Positions 9,843-20,512 of a stretch of DNA of 64,000 nucleotides are shown here, piece after piece; position 1 is the first letter of the stretch, and each line of letters begins with the position of its first letter. The stretch spans positions 2,108,001-2,172,000 of the forward strand of contig CM060731.1 in the NCBI GenBank assembly GCA_030704615.1. The letters run 5' to 3'. The stretch is from Takakia lepidozioides. Lineage: Eukaryota > Streptophyta > Takakiopsida > Takakiales > Takakiaceae. The notes under the pieces were generated by a model, which saw nothing but the letters and a program-made list of their open reading frames with translations, was not told the origin of the DNA and ran no database searches. Both the position numbers and the translations under genes were made by a program.

Positions 9843-10503
9843 CTCCTTCCGCCACCCGAATTTGATGATAGCCGGAGCGCAAGTCGATCCGGCTGAAATA
9901 CTTCGCTCCTGCCAACCGATCGAAGAGGTCGTCGATCCTTGGCAAAGGGTACCGGTTTTTGATAGTCACCTTATTCAGAGCCCTGTAATCGACACACATC
10001 CGCAGCGTCCCATCCTTCTTGTCTGCGAATAGCACCGGGGCTCCGTAAGGTGACTTACTCGGCCGGATGTACCCCTTTGACATTAGATCCTTGAGTTGAG
10101 TCTTCAGCTCGACCAACTCTCTGTGGCTCAACCGGTAGGGCGCCTTGGCAGGCGGTTCCGATCCCGGTATCACCTCAATCTTGTGGTCAACTCCTCTTCG
10201 CGGTGGCAAGCCGTTTGGCAAATCCTCCGGCATCACATCATGGTATTTCTCCAAAATCCCCTTGATCCAATCTGGGCTCGGCTCTCCATCGCCTTCTCCC
10301 TTCACTTCTCTAATGTAGAGCAAAAACTGGGGCTCGTGTGCCTCCTCCACGGCCCACTCCCTTGCTGATAGAAGGTTTATTCGCCCTCCCACGGGTTTGG
10401 GCGTTTCCGAAACTCGTAAGACCTCGCCACCATTCCAACATGGCAGCGTGACTACCCTCTTGCGGCCATCTATGACCGCTCCGGATTTGCTCAAAAAGGT
10501 CAT
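9814..10503 (-). pseudogene. pol: Chromovirus protease tail and reverse transcriptase N-half
   Basis: It starts inside the end of the protease ([16 protein letters not shown], typical of Ty3 proteases after the Leu-Gly). It continues through the linker to RT finger and palm motifs ([58 protein letters not shown]). It is truncated upstream: sequence beyond 10503 is unrelated AT-rich repeat. Its frame breaks after AEGDEE because of the 14-bp deletion. Confidence 0.87.
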
Positions 10504-10512
10504 TCTTTGTTT

Positions 10513-10965
10513 TCAGTTCTCTTCTCTATCCTCTTTGCTTTGGGTGTCTTCAAGTTTTAAATACACTTGTGAATAGATACAAAACATAGTTTATGAACAT
10601 TAATCTATGATTCCACTAGGATTGTATAACTACATATATGTGTATTCTTGGATAATGGAATTTAATACACGAGGTAGTTTAGGGTTTATCTCCACTTCAT
10701 AGTGTCTTGTTTTTTGAAGCATTGAAGTTCTATGTTTTAAGTTCTCTTCTCTATCCTCTTTAAATACACTTGTAAATAGATACAAACCTAGTTTATGAAC
10801 ATTAATCTATGATTCCACTAGGATTGTATATTAAGTCAAATGTGACAAGTATTAGTTTAGGGTTGAGGGTTTAGGGTTCGCATTGGGTATAGTCTTGGAT
10901 AGTGGAATTCAATACACAAGGTAGTTTAGAGTTTATGTCCACGTCATTGTGTCTTGTTTTTTAAA
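10513..10965. repeat. Tandem duplication of about 225 bp, AT-rich
   Basis: 10513-10725 and 10738-10965 repeat the same sequence (shared TTCTCTTCTCTATCCTCTTT, AACATTAATCTATGATTCC and TGTGTCTTG). The second copy contains degenerate TTTAGGG telomere-like motifs near 10858-10880. No gene is visible. 10966-11199 is also non-coding. Confidence 0.8.
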
Positions 10966-11199
10966 TTTGTCTTTGGTGAAGCTCACACTTCACAAGTTGT
11001 TTGATTGTTTTATGTTTCTTCTTTCTTCTTTGGGTTTCTCCTCTTTGTTTACCCTTCATTATAAGTGAATTTAGTATGACCCGAGATTTAATGTACAACT
11101 ATATATGATTGATAAGATTTGAGTTTAATTTTGTGGTATGTTTGGGGTATGGAGGGGGGTCCCGACATTGGATGCTTCACTTGACCGAGGTTTAGATTC

Positions 11200-11994
11200 A
11201 TGGCACCTCGCGCCAAAAAATGGAAACGAAGAACTGAAAATGAGAAGTGGATAAGGAGATAGAAAGCGGCTACAGAAAATGAGGTAAATGCAAGGCGGAA
11301 TGCTTTGAAGCGCATTGACGAAAAACTTGACATTAAGTTTGAGAGGGAGAGAGAGAGGATTGGGAACCAGGTGACATGAGGGCAGATATACAAGCTTGCC
11401 ATTTGGTGATGGCTATGCGTGCGGGTTTTGTGAATTGTTTGAAGGGAGTTCGTACCAAACATCATCATATGTTGGTGTCTCCCCTCAATATGCATGACCA
11501 TTGGTTGACCACATTGATTCGCACGGGCTTCGCCCACTACCAACAGTCTCTTGCAAACGTGGAGGAACAAGAGTCATTGAATGCCACCATCGACATCTTC
11601 AGTGGTATGTAAACTATTTTTGAGCTCATCATCAATTCATGTGTTGGTGTTGATTGATCGTTTATTTAGGCTCATCATTTGTTTGTTAGTTATATCTTGA
11701 CTTTTTTTGTCTACAGAGGACGGTTGGGAGGACGGCTTGGATGATCGAGCAGGCGCGCTTGGGCTTCTCCTCGAAGCCAACGATTACTTGTATGCGAAGC
11801 TTTTGTGGGAAAACAAAGAAGAGTGGATGAAAGAAATGAGATGACTAAAAGTAGGAAAATGGACTTTGATGCACCCTCGCAAAGTACGTGAGGCACAGGA
11901 GCGGGCTAGAAAGAGAGTGCATGAGGGAGAAAGAATAGAAGAGGTAGAATGGGAGATTGTCCCGGAGGAGAGAAATACAAGAGGAGATAAATGA
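11200..11994 (+). pseudogene. Decayed two-exon gene, unknown (transposon accessory?)
   Basis: ATG at 11200 opens a basic, Arg/Lys/Glu-rich stretch (MAPRAKKWKRRTENEKW) with an in-frame TAG at 11260. A frameshift near 11376 leads into a well-formed segment (QACHLVMAMRAGFVNCLKGV). Exon 1 ends at 11604 before a GTATGT donor. The intron runs 11605-11716 with a pyrimidine-rich CTACAG acceptor. Joining restores an open frame in exon 2 (GWEDGLDDRAGALGLLLEAN). A TGA at 11842 (CGA-like context) is followed by more helical, charged sequence to TGA at 11992. After that the sequence is a GAG/AGG-rich tract. The family is not recognised. It converges on the minus-strand zinc-binding gene at 12924-14657 and may belong to the same DNA transposon. 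Confidence 0.5.
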
Positions 11995-12064
11995 GGAAAT
12001 AGAGGAAAGAGAGGAAGGGGAGGAAAGCGAGCAAGGGGAGAAAGTTCAAGAGGAAATGGTTCCA

Positions 12065-12923
12065 AGAAAGTTTAGATGATGAGACATTTATTTGTGAACA
12101 GACGATTGTGCGAATTCGAAACACTTGCATGAATATATGAAATCATGTTGCAATGCTAGTATATTGTATGTCACGTGATACTCAAATCAATTCCACAAAT
12201 GTTTGAATGTATAATGTAATATATTTAGGTCTTATGTGGTTGTACATAAATATAACTACATATGTATAATAATATGATTACACATTCTGCCATACACATA
12301 AGAAAAAATGTATATAACTTAGTTTGGAAGTGTTATATAAGTTAGTTAATATTGTCTAAAGATTCCATGGTTTGGATCATATTTATAAAAGTGTATGGCT
12401 CTTCTTCATATTCATTGACACTTACACTTGCTATGTTTACACATCCCACCATACACATAAGAGAAAATGTATATAAATTTGTTTGGAAGTGTTGTATAAG
12501 TTAGTCAATATTGTTTCAAACTTCTATGGTTTGGGACATATTCATAAAAGTATATGGTTCATCTTCATGTTCATTGACACTCATACTTGCACTCATCTTT
12601 AGATTTATGGATTATGCAACTTGGATATGACACTTTCATAGACCCATACATACATCTTCCATCCATAATGTATCGCATTTTTAGAGATATATGGCCCACA
12701 TGATCAACTATTGAGCTACAAATATATATATATATTGAATAAGGAGAAAGAAGATGTACAAACAAAAATGTGCAAGGCTAAACGTTAATCATATGTATAT
12801 GGTCATTTCTTGCGAGTTGTTGATAGTGAATATCAACATACAATGAAGTGCAAAAAATAATGTCACTTCAAATATGTGATCACGTAACATTTGCCAAAAC
12901 ATTAAATGAAAGTGTAGTCATGT
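12065..12923. repeat. AT-rich intergenic stretch with a 158-bp tandem duplication
   Basis: 12281-12438 and 12440-12597 are two copies of the same AT-rich unit (shared CCATACACATAAGA and TAAGTTAGT). The rest of the interval shows no coding signal. It separates two convergent genes. Confidence 0.75.
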
Positions 12924-14657
12924 TTATCTCACCGGCAAAGTAAGGTCACAATTTCGACATGATACAGTCACATCGCCCTTTTCAACTCGTGCATTTGTGA
13001 AACACACGGTACATCTCACTTTGGGAATTTTTGGAAAAATCACACGTTTTTGCTTTGACCGTGATATTATCATATACGATGGTCGTTTAGCTTCCGGACG
13101 AGCTTGATCAACTACATCATTTTGAATTGCAGCGCGCTTCTTGGAATTGCCATGGCCCATTCGTGTCCTCCTCACATTTTCTTGTATAGCATGTATAGAG
13201 CCTTTGGAAGGGAGCGATATTGTAGAAGGTCGATCGAAAGTGAAAGGTTTGGTAAGGGACGCAGTACACTCTTTTATCACCTCCATTTTACATGTCAATT
13301 CTTCATCACAATAATCCTCAATTCGACTTCGTAGGTTGGCAAGCTCCAATTCCAAATCATCAATGAGTTGAAGGACTTTGGGTGCAATATGACACTCACG
13401 TTAATACGTTACTTGAACGGCAAGCGTAACCGTTGAAGTTGATACCATTCGAGTCAAATTCTCCATTGCAAAAGCAATCACATTAGGATGCACCGGTAGA
13501 AAAAACTTGTCACCCTCAGACCCGTGACGATGTCCACTATGCTTATTATGAACATATATAGTAACTGGTTCTTCAAGATTGGTCTTCTCACTGTCCCTTT
13601 CTTCTTGTAAACGAATCACAACTTTAAGAAGAAACTCGCAATTGCATTTTTTTGATATTCTTACCCGTCTATCATGTGATGTATCTTGTGGGGCGTTCTT
13701 GTTCCGTTTTTTATTGCGTTTTTTTCCACTTCGATGACATTGAAATACCGTAATGCGTTTCGTCTCACGTGTCTTTGCATACTTCACACGTCTCAACACA
13801 CCATGTTTCGTGCAAATTTCATCAATGGTCATCTTCAAAGACTCTTGGGAAACATTGTAAACCTCGTCCCAAAACGACTTGTTACACACAGTACATGATG
13901 TAATACATTGTTTGACAAATGATGGTGGAATACCACCTTGTCTTCCATCAGTGCTCCAAGTATTCTTTACCGTAGCAAGCGTTTGGTACAACGGTAAGTG
14001 ATTGTCACCATTTTGAACGTGAGCTTCGGCAATGATGGACACCCAATTTTCCAAGCAAGGTACTTGCCTATTTTTTGCATCAGTTCTCGCAACTAAACTC
14101 TTACCTCCTTCAAAATAATGCAACTTGTAGTTGCATTGAAGATTTTTCCATCTTTCGAGGGTAGCTATGGGATCATTTGCATCTATAGGACGTCCATGAC
14201 TATGAGTAGGTGGTCGGAAATTGGGATCAACTTTACGAATACGTGCAAATGTTGGCAAAACATTTGTCTCTAAACATTCAATCATGAGGCTCCTACTTCC
14301 AGATGTAAATTGAATAAATTTTGGAGAACGTTCTATCTCTATATTCCCGAAAGTGCATAGAGAAGGGTCGTCACCCATTGCACATGGTTCCACATCATTG
14401 TCAATATGGAAAGTTCCATATGTCTCTTCGTGCTCGTCAAATTTGGATTCGTGTGTTGTCTCCAATCCACCATCAATATCCGACTCAACATCCGAAAGTT
14501 GAAAATATGCTTCATAAAAAAGGGGAGGTGAAAGAAGCTCACCACCTATGTGTGTACCTTCAAAAGCCTCCTCCAAACTTGCAACATATTCCAGCTCATC
14601 CTCAAAGTCCGAGAGATTAATAAATGCATCATTTGCAAGATCATCGTCATCTTCCAT
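12924..14657 (-). pseudogene. Large zinc-binding, transposase-like protein with one in-frame stop
   Basis: Reading from ATG at 14657, one frame runs 578 codons to 12924 with a single TAA (13401-13403) in a context where CAA is likely. The N-terminus (about 150 residues) is acidic. Around residues 240-280 the pattern GGIPPSFVKQCITSCTVC resembles the last half of an integrase-type H2C2 finger. At about 310-385 a Cys/His cluster (QCHRSGKKR, KKCNCEFLLKVVI, YVHNKHSGHRHG) resembles the WRKY-GCM1/FAR1-type finger of Mutator-like proteins. The C-terminal piece after the stop holds a CxxC...CxxC cluster (VRCTVCFTN, SCRNCDLTL). No DDE core is visible. It may be a transposon-encoded DNA-binding protein or a domesticated derivative. 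The near-intact frame suggests that it decayed recently or that the stop is an error. Confidence 0.55.
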
Positions 14658-15291
14658 ATTGATTTTCTAAACCCCTACATCCTAAACCCTACATTCTCTT
14701 ACATATTTGTTCAAGGGTATTGTATGATAAAATGATAAAGGCGTGAGATGAAATAGTATATCTATGTATATCAAAGACAAAGAGGAATAGCCATAGCAAA
14801 ATGAAGCTTGTAACTATGAGACTAAGCTATGAGACTAGAACATGCAAATAAGAATACCCAGATTTTGAAGGAAATGAGAGTTACTCAGAAGACTAAACAA
14901 AGAGACAAAAGAACATACAAAACAAAAGTAGGGTCTTAGCTTTGGGATTATGACAACAACCAACATTGAGATGACAAACACTTAGAAGAGAGAAGCAAAA
15001 CAACACAAAACAACAAGGGAGTTCATATGGAGATTAGGTTACACATGTATGAACTTCATCCAAATCAAATGTATGGATGACAATTTGAAGAAAAAGATTG
15101 TAATATCAAATGTTAATTTTTAAAATATTTATAAGTTTTTTCTATTATATTTCTATATATTGTAGTCATCATAGTTGAGTTTGTATTTTTAAAACCAACA
15201 TAAACACAAAATAAAATTAAACCTAACAAGTTCATACTCTAGATGTATCAAACATAGTTCATGAGGAACATAAGATAGTGTTTTAATATTA
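14658..15291. other. AT-rich intergenic sequence, no gene seen
   Basis: Upstream of the 14657 ATG. It is AT-rich, with low-complexity A/T runs and no long frame, no recognisable RNA and no repeat hallmark. It presumably contains the promoter of the minus-strand gene, but I cannot point to a TATA box with confidence. Confidence 0.5.
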
Positions 15292-15498
15292 CTAAATGGG
15301 TTTCAATTTTTCATATAGATATTATTATTATTATTATTAGACTTATTAAATTAAATTATTTATTTCTGTGTTTTTATTCAACATGTTGTCTCTATATTAC
15401 TAAATGGGTTTCAACTTTTTCAAATAGATTATCATTACAATTTTTATTAAATTTGTTAAGCTAAATGATTTATTTCTGTGTTTTTTATTCAACATGTG
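15292..15498. repeat. Tandem duplication of about 103 bp
   Basis: 15292-15393 and 15394-15498 both begin ACTAAATGGGTTTCAA and end TTATTCAACATGT. The first copy carries a short ATT microsatellite. Confidence 0.8.
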
Positions 15499-15515
15499 GA
15501 ATAGGGCATGTTCCA

Positions 15516-15634
15516 GTCGCCATACACTGCAATGATTGGTGTATGGCGACCCACTGGATTCCCATACACTGATCATTGCACTGTATGGCGACCTGCTGGT
15601 CCTGCCATACACTGCACGGATTACTGTATGGCAG
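15516..15634. repeat. Palindrome array, GTCGCCATACAC type
   Basis: Three successive hairpin-forming units at 15516-15550, 15561-15592 and 15602-15634. Each has arms of CCATACAC or CCATACA against TGTATGG. The first two end in GGCGAC and the first also begins with GTCGCC. Spacing is about 43 bp. The array is followed by three GACGTGGCAG-like direct repeats (15650-15700). It lies upstream of the CACTA/SET remnant. Confidence 0.8.
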
Positions 15635-15639
15635 GTGGC

Positions 15640-16570
15640 AGCGACGTGGCAGCCCGTCAGGGGTGGGGCGACGTGGCAGGGGAGGGGCAACGTGGCAGGG
15701 AGCTCGCTTGAAGGCAAGCGGCGATCAGGAGGAGCGGAGGTGGCAGGGAGCGCGGAACAAGGCAGCGCGGGCATGAGGACGGGAGCCCGGGCCCGCGGCA
15801 GTATCCTAAAAACGCTTGGGACATAGTGCCGAGGGCGGCCCAGGCTGCCCCTGGACCGCGGCCCCGACCGCCCGCGGTCGCCGCTGGGTCCGCCGCCATC
15901 GGGTCCCTGGTGGGTCTGCCCAAGCTCGGTCTGCCCGCTGGTGGCGCATGTCGTCCGGCAGACCACCCCAGACCGGCACAGCAGACCCAGACCTACGTGG
16001 CGCGCATCTGCCCGTTCAGATCCGGTTTTATCCAACCGTCCGGATTTAGGGCATGCCATGGCACTCACCGATCTCCTCAGACCCCCTTTGCTCTTTTCTC
16101 TTTTCTCTGTTGCCTATCATGTGTCGTTGTTGCTTGTTGCTGTTTGTTGTTTGACTGTTTAGAACCAACAGACTCGCCCGATTGTGAAGAATCCCTTTGC
16201 ATGACTCCATGGACTCTCGTAGCAACGTCGGAGTCCATCGTTTCAATCCACAACCTCCTTTGTTCATATGCTTCTACTATTTTTGCTATGTTGTTCGCCT
16301 ATTCGTGGGACTGTTTGAGCGCGGGGAAGACGTCCTTGTTTACATTGAGTTTACATTGCAGACTTGAATGGAAGTATTTAGGTCTTTGCTAACAAGTACG
16401 ACTCATTTTAGCGGGCAACAATTGAGAATCGGCCTTTCCCTTGTCACACTGTCTTGTTTGAGGCTTGTCCACCATATAGCATGTGTAGAATGGCATTGCA
16501 ATAATGGCGGAAGCATATGTGCATGGCTGGCTGTATAAAATTCAGATTTCCTCCCGAGTTCCGTCTCTTG
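15640..16570. other. GC-rich leader then unassigned sequence
   Basis: 15640-16050 is very GC-rich and holds GGTCTGCC/CAGACC motifs inverted relative to the repeat at 16845-17065. 16050-16570 is ordinary sequence without a convincing frame. Near 16575 a splice-acceptor-like TTGTTTGCAG precedes an open stretch. I see no definable gene here, but it may be leader or intron of the CACTA-like remnant. Confidence 0.35.
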
Positions 16571-16844
16571 GATGTTGTTTGCAGGTGGACCCATCGATGC
16601 AGGACTAGATGGGCATGTGTGGCGAAATTTTTTGCGCATCGAACCAGTGGACCTTCCAAATGTTACCATGACAGTGCGGGGATGCACAGACCCAGCCGAG
16701 GGGACCATTGAAATGGTCAAACGGGTGGGGACACAATGCAGACAGAGGGCAGACCAGATGGGAAGAGCAGGAGAAGAGAAGAGTGCACCATGCCAGTCCA
16801 AACGAGAAGACCGAACCAACAGACCAGCCTGGAGAACTCTGGGC

Positions 16845-17065
16845 AGACCCCGGCGGCAGACCGAGGGCAGACAATCTTTGCCAGACGAATGCGACAGACC
16901 AGTGCTACAGACCTGCACGGTAGACCCTTTTGACAGACCCGTTCGGCATACCATACGGCATACCCCTATGTCTGACCCGGCCGACAGACCCGTTTGACAG
17001 ACCAGACTGACAGACTCGATTGGCAGGCCTGATTGACAAACCCGATTGGCAGACCCTCGCAACAG
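16845..17065. repeat. CAGACC minisatellite (about 20-bp unit)
   Basis: Repeated GACAGACC, GGCAGACC and ACAGACCG motifs at roughly 20-bp spacing. On the minus strand they give pseudo-peptide repeats of the VCQSGL type, which is a repeat artefact rather than a gene. Confidence 0.7.
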
Positions 17066-17193
17066 ACCGACAGCAGACCGGCATGGCGGAAGGACTTAGG
17101 GCAGACCATGGAAGACCTTGACGGCGGCCATTATTGTGCCGCCGGGACATTTGATGTTTCGGCGGCAGTCCTGATGAATATTGACCTATTATT

Positions 17194-17856
17194 TTGAAGG
17201 GGAGGTGGTTCCGATCCAACACTATAGGGGCAAATACAACACTACAACAAGATGAATGTGGCTTCATGCGAGTCAATGCGGATAGGATCCTTCCCTGTAG
17301 TCGCATCACTGACGAGCCATTTTCATGGCCTTCCAATATGGAGCAAGTCTTCTTTTCCGCGGATAATACTAGATCGGGCAATTGGAAGGTGGTTGTGCAT
17401 GCTCGGCCAAGAGGAAGGCGCATTTATCATGCGAGGGTTCTAAGTGGGGTATGGAAGATGAAGACCCACGGTATCACCAAGAGGAGGGGGAAGAGGCCGT
17501 GCAAGAGGAAGATGAGGCCGAGGATGAGGGTGGAGATGATGATGCATGGGAACAACTGGCCTCCAACACTAACGTTGGAGATCGTGAACTAAACATTGAG
17601 GTGGGCATTGAAGAGGAGGATGACGAGGAGGCGTCTGAAGACGAGGATATAATGAAGAACATGAAGAACATGATCCTCATCCTATGGTTCAGCCGGTGCA
17701 TGAGCCATATCATGGGTATACGGATGATGATTCGCCGTGTGATGAGGCTTCAGATAAGGAGGACATTAATGTTGATGATGATCATGAGTATGCTAGAGAA
17801 GATTTGGAGCTTGACAATGAAGATGACCCTCACGATGATATTCCGGAGTAGTAGTG
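17194..17856 (+). pseudogene. CACTA (En/Spm) transposase C-terminus with DUF4216
   Basis: The segment DECGFMRVNADRILP, then EPFSWPSNMEQVFFSADN, then WKVVVHARPRGRR matches the DUF4216 pattern found at the C-terminus of CACTA TNP2-type transposases (a QVFF/QVFY core, then W-x-VV). A frameshift near 17430 moves into a strongly acidic tail (DEDPRYHQEEGEEAVQEED, EEEDDEEASEDEDI), with another shift near 17650 and a tail ending DDPHDDIPE at a TAG TAG pair (17851-17856). The catalytic DDE part is absent, so this is the last part of a transposase only. It is directly followed by the end of a SET-domain gene, then a satellite. Confidence 0.72.
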
Positions 17857-17877
17857 TCCGTGTGTGCTAGTAGGACT

Positions 17878-17952
17878 AGTATTAGCACCGAACTATTTGC
17901 ATCCTACGAGTTCTCGCTGGATGCTTGGGACCTCAAGATACAACATGAGTGA
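17878..17952 (+). pseudogene. SET-domain gene, last codons
   Basis: A short open stretch reads TELFASYEFSLDAWDL then stops at TGA (17950-17952). It matches the end of the SET-domain pseudogene at 25756-26353 (KLFASYEFSRDDWDL). The homology continues through about 100 bp of shared 3' flanking DNA (17953-18060 against 25660-25755 on the other strand). SET domains end with a similar Leu-Phe-x-x-Tyr pattern that forms part of the methyl-donor pocket. Only 24 codons remain here. Confidence 0.6.
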
Positions 17953-18117
17953 GATGTGTATGACAGATGTAAGGTTGTTTTGAGACCGGGATCGCGTAGA
18001 GGGGCATAATAGATATTCTCTTGTTGTACTTTGTATACATTAACCGATAAACTGATTGATGGGTATCTTTCTTCTTGTTGCTTATCTTTTGTTGCTCATC
18101 TTTAATAAAGCAAAGTT

Positions 18118-18980
18118 TCAAAGTTTAAGAGCAAACAAAAATCATTTGGATGGGCAACCATCCGTTGGCCCATTGAATGAATTTTGATTGATCTCATATT
18201 TGTCCGGGACATGTCGGATGGTATGCAAAACATACCCGCAAGTATTCAAAGCAAAACAAAATCATTTGGATGGTTGACGGTTTGATCGCCCTTTGATTGA
18301 ATTTCAATTGATGTCATATTTGATCGGGACCTATTAGATGATATACTGAACATACTGGCAAAGTTTGAAAGTAAACAAAAGTCATTTGGATGGTCAACTG
18401 TTTGTTTGCCCTTTGAATGGACATATACGTGTTGTGAAGACGGAAAGCTGCGTTTTGCCTTCACATGAAATTTTTTTAACTCCATTTTTCAACCATATGC
18501 TTAATGACAGCATATGCAATGTGCGTGCAAAATTTGGGAGTGAACAAAATTCATCTGCACCCAAAACCATATTTTCTGCCCTCGTTTGCACTCCAAAGTT
18601 GATTTGCTCTCAACTTTCATGCACTCTTCATAGAGAGTTCTACAATAGTGACCTCTTTATTTATTTATTTTATTTTATTTTATTTTTGTTTGGTCCGAAT
18701 TTTTGCATAGATGTAGTAGTGTGGGGTTTTGAATTCACAAAACAAAATTGAGCAGAAAACAAAATCATTATGTAGCAAAAAACCGCAATCATGGTAATTG
18801 TAAATCCAATTTTGTATTTAAAATTCATTAAAATTCGATTTAATTCAAAATTGGTTGAGGAGTGAGTGCGTCGTTGGGGAGGCAAATGTTTTTTTTTTCT
18901 ATTGAATCTTTGCACATGTGTTACACATATATTCAAGCATATGGAGGCAAAAGTTGAGCTTGAATCACATCCGTTCATGG
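18118..18980. repeat. Satellite locus 1: about 118-bp units plus long spacer
   Basis: 18130-18420 has about 2.5 units of about 118 bp with CATTTGGATGG, TTGATTGAATTT and CATACTGGCAAAGTTT. 18440-18980 is the longer spacer type (CATATGCAATGTGCGTGC, CATGCACTCTTCATAGAG). The same two components occur at 46.9-48.9 kb and 54.7-58.2 kb. Confidence 0.8.
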
Positions 18981-19335
18981 GTGCAGTAGCCGTTCACCCA
19001 TGAGAGGATTTTTTCTTACAATGAACAAAATTGGATGACAGGGTGAAATTGTCCTTGGGGGGCAAATGAGTTTGTTTTGTTTTGAAAAAAAAAACTCCGG
19101 TCGAGGCCGGCATAACTAAGAGCCACTTCGCCTTGCGGCCATGGGTGCAATAGCCGTTCACCCATGAGAGGATTTTTTCTTACAATGAACAAAATTGGAT
19201 GACAGGGTGAACTTGTCCTTTGGAGGCAAATGAGTTTGTTTTGTTTTGAAAAAGAAGACTCCGGTCGAGGCCGGCATAACTAAGAGCCACTTTGCCTTGC
19301 GGCTACTGCCCCTTTTCAGGGGTGGGCCCTGTAAT
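18976..19335. repeat. Tandem duplication of about 164 bp including LINE 3' ends
   Basis: Two copies: ATGGGTGCA(G/A)TAGCCGTTCACC at about 18978 and 19140, each ending with a CCGGTCGAGGCCGGCATAAC segment. The second copy continues into CTACTGCCCCTTTTCAGGGG. Confidence 0.8.
19259..19331 (-). mobile_element. LINE 3'-end fragment
   Basis: On the minus strand: GGGCCCACCCCTGAAAAGGG, GCAGTAGCCGCAAGGC and GGCCTCGACCGGAGTC followed by an A-rich tail (AAAACAAAACAAA). It is nearly identical to the 3' end of the RNase H LINE at 21805-21877. A second, shorter copy lies at 19087-19139. These look like 5'-truncated insertions. Confidence 0.6.
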
Positions 19336-19455
19336 AAAGCAAAGTTTCAAAGACAGATTCGTTTTTATTATTTAGGCGCATCACCTAGGTAATTTCCAAA
19401 CATTAGGCATGTATTACAGTCGACCTTGGATAATACTGAACAGTTATTTTTTACC

Positions 19456-19672
19456 TCCCTCAAAAACTATTGTTGAGGTAATTTTCTTGTAAAGAAACAT
19501 AATGGTCTTGAAAATAGATATTACCTCAACAATTGTTTATGACCTCCCTAAAAAACTATTGTTGAGGTAATTTTTCTTGTAAAGGAACATAATGGTATTG
19601 AAAATTGATATTATCTCAACAATTGTTTTTTACCTCTCTCGAAAACTATTGTTGAGGTAATTTTCTCTTTAA
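19456..19672. repeat. Three about 85-bp tandem units with internal palindrome
   Basis: Units start near 19456, 19541 and 19628 with ACCTC(C/T)CTC-type sequence and ACTATTGTTGAGGTAATTTT. The complementary ACCTCAACAATTGTTT lies between them, so adjacent units can form hairpins. Confidence 0.8.
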
Positions 19673-19708
19673 AAAAACATAATGTTTGATATGTGATTGA
19701 GAGCATGA

Positions 19709-19827
19709 GCCGATGTCTTGCAAACATGCATATCGAGGATGATGATGTTCCTGACCTTCACATTCTCTCAGATTCGGAAGATTCACATGAGATAGGTGAT
19801 GAGAATTATGAAGATGTAGTTGCATGA
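19709..19827 (+). pseudogene. Acidic protein tail fragment
   Basis: About 38 codons ending in MHIEDDDVPDLHILSDSED and HEIGDENYEDVVA-stop. This Asp/Glu/Ser-rich end is typical of the C-termini of plant hAT or CACTA transposases. The upstream part is missing. Similar acidic tails end the genes at 17.8 kb (+) and 44.1 kb (-). Confidence 0.35.
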
Positions 19828-19861
19828 ATGCAAGACCCTTTCGAAGTTGTGTGGACATGAA

Positions 19862-20512
19862 ATTATAAAGGCATTTTTTCCATTTTTTGGACTTTAAAAA
19901 ATACAATTTAGACATTTGTTGTTCACATATTTGGATATTTTGGTGTTTTTCACAATTTTCGAGCAATTAGGCACTTCTCAGGAAAATTTTCCAAGTTTTT
20001 AGGCACATTTTCCAAAAAATATTATAAATTTAATTAGGCACTTGATTTTGAATTAATTATTGCATAATAAGCTAGGTCAGTACGGTACCGGCCGCTTCAT
20101 AGTTTTATAAAAAGAGAATAAAGTGACCGCACAATTGACGGTCGTTTTTTTAAAATTTATTTATTTGAAATTTATTTAAATTCGATTTAATTCAAAATTG
20201 GTTCAAGGTGAGTGCGTCGTTGAGGAGGCAAATGTTTTTTGGACTTTTAAGCTTTCTTTGGACTTTAAATAATACAATTTAGACATTGTTTGCACATTTT
20301 TGGACATTTTGGTGTTTTTCACAATTTTTGAGCAATTAGGCACTTCTCACGAAATTTGTCCAAGTTTTAGGCACATTTTTCAAACATTTTCTAAATTTAA
20401 TTAGGCACTTGATTTTGAATTAATTATTGCCTAATAAGCTAGGTCAGTACGATAGCGGCCGCTTCATAGTTTTATAAAAAGAAAATAAAGTGACCGCACA
20501 ATTGACAGTCTT
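19862..20512. repeat. Tandem duplication of about 370 bp
   Basis: 19862-20146 and 20232-20512 share long blocks (TTTTGGTGTTTTTCACAATT, CAATTAGGCACTTCTCA, CTTCATAGTTTTATAAAAAG, AGTGACCGCACAATTGAC). Each copy ends in a GACCGC/CGGTC palindrome, linking the duplication to the array that follows. Confidence 0.85.

Larger units (their letters stand above)
7381..10503 (-). mobile_element. Chromovirus (Ty3/gypsy with chromodomain), truncated both ends, copy 1
   Basis: Read on the minus strand: protease tail, reverse transcriptase, RNase H, integrase and chromodomain. Nucleotide homology to the second copy (50.4-54.1 kb) stops at about 7381 on the 3' side. The 5' side is cut at about 10503, inside the protease region, before gag. 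No LTR is attached at either end. A 14-bp deletion and one nonsense change make it non-functional. The family is a chromodomain clade (Tekay/Del or Reina type); the exact clade would need a tree. Confidence 0.88.

Noticed and set aside
16403-17062. 219-codon minus-strand ORF with VCQSGL repeats
   Set aside because: It is explained by the CAGACC minisatellite; no independent coding evidence.
17474-17713. Minus-strand poly-Ser ORF
   Set aside because: It is the antisense shadow of the acidic tail of the CACTA transposase.
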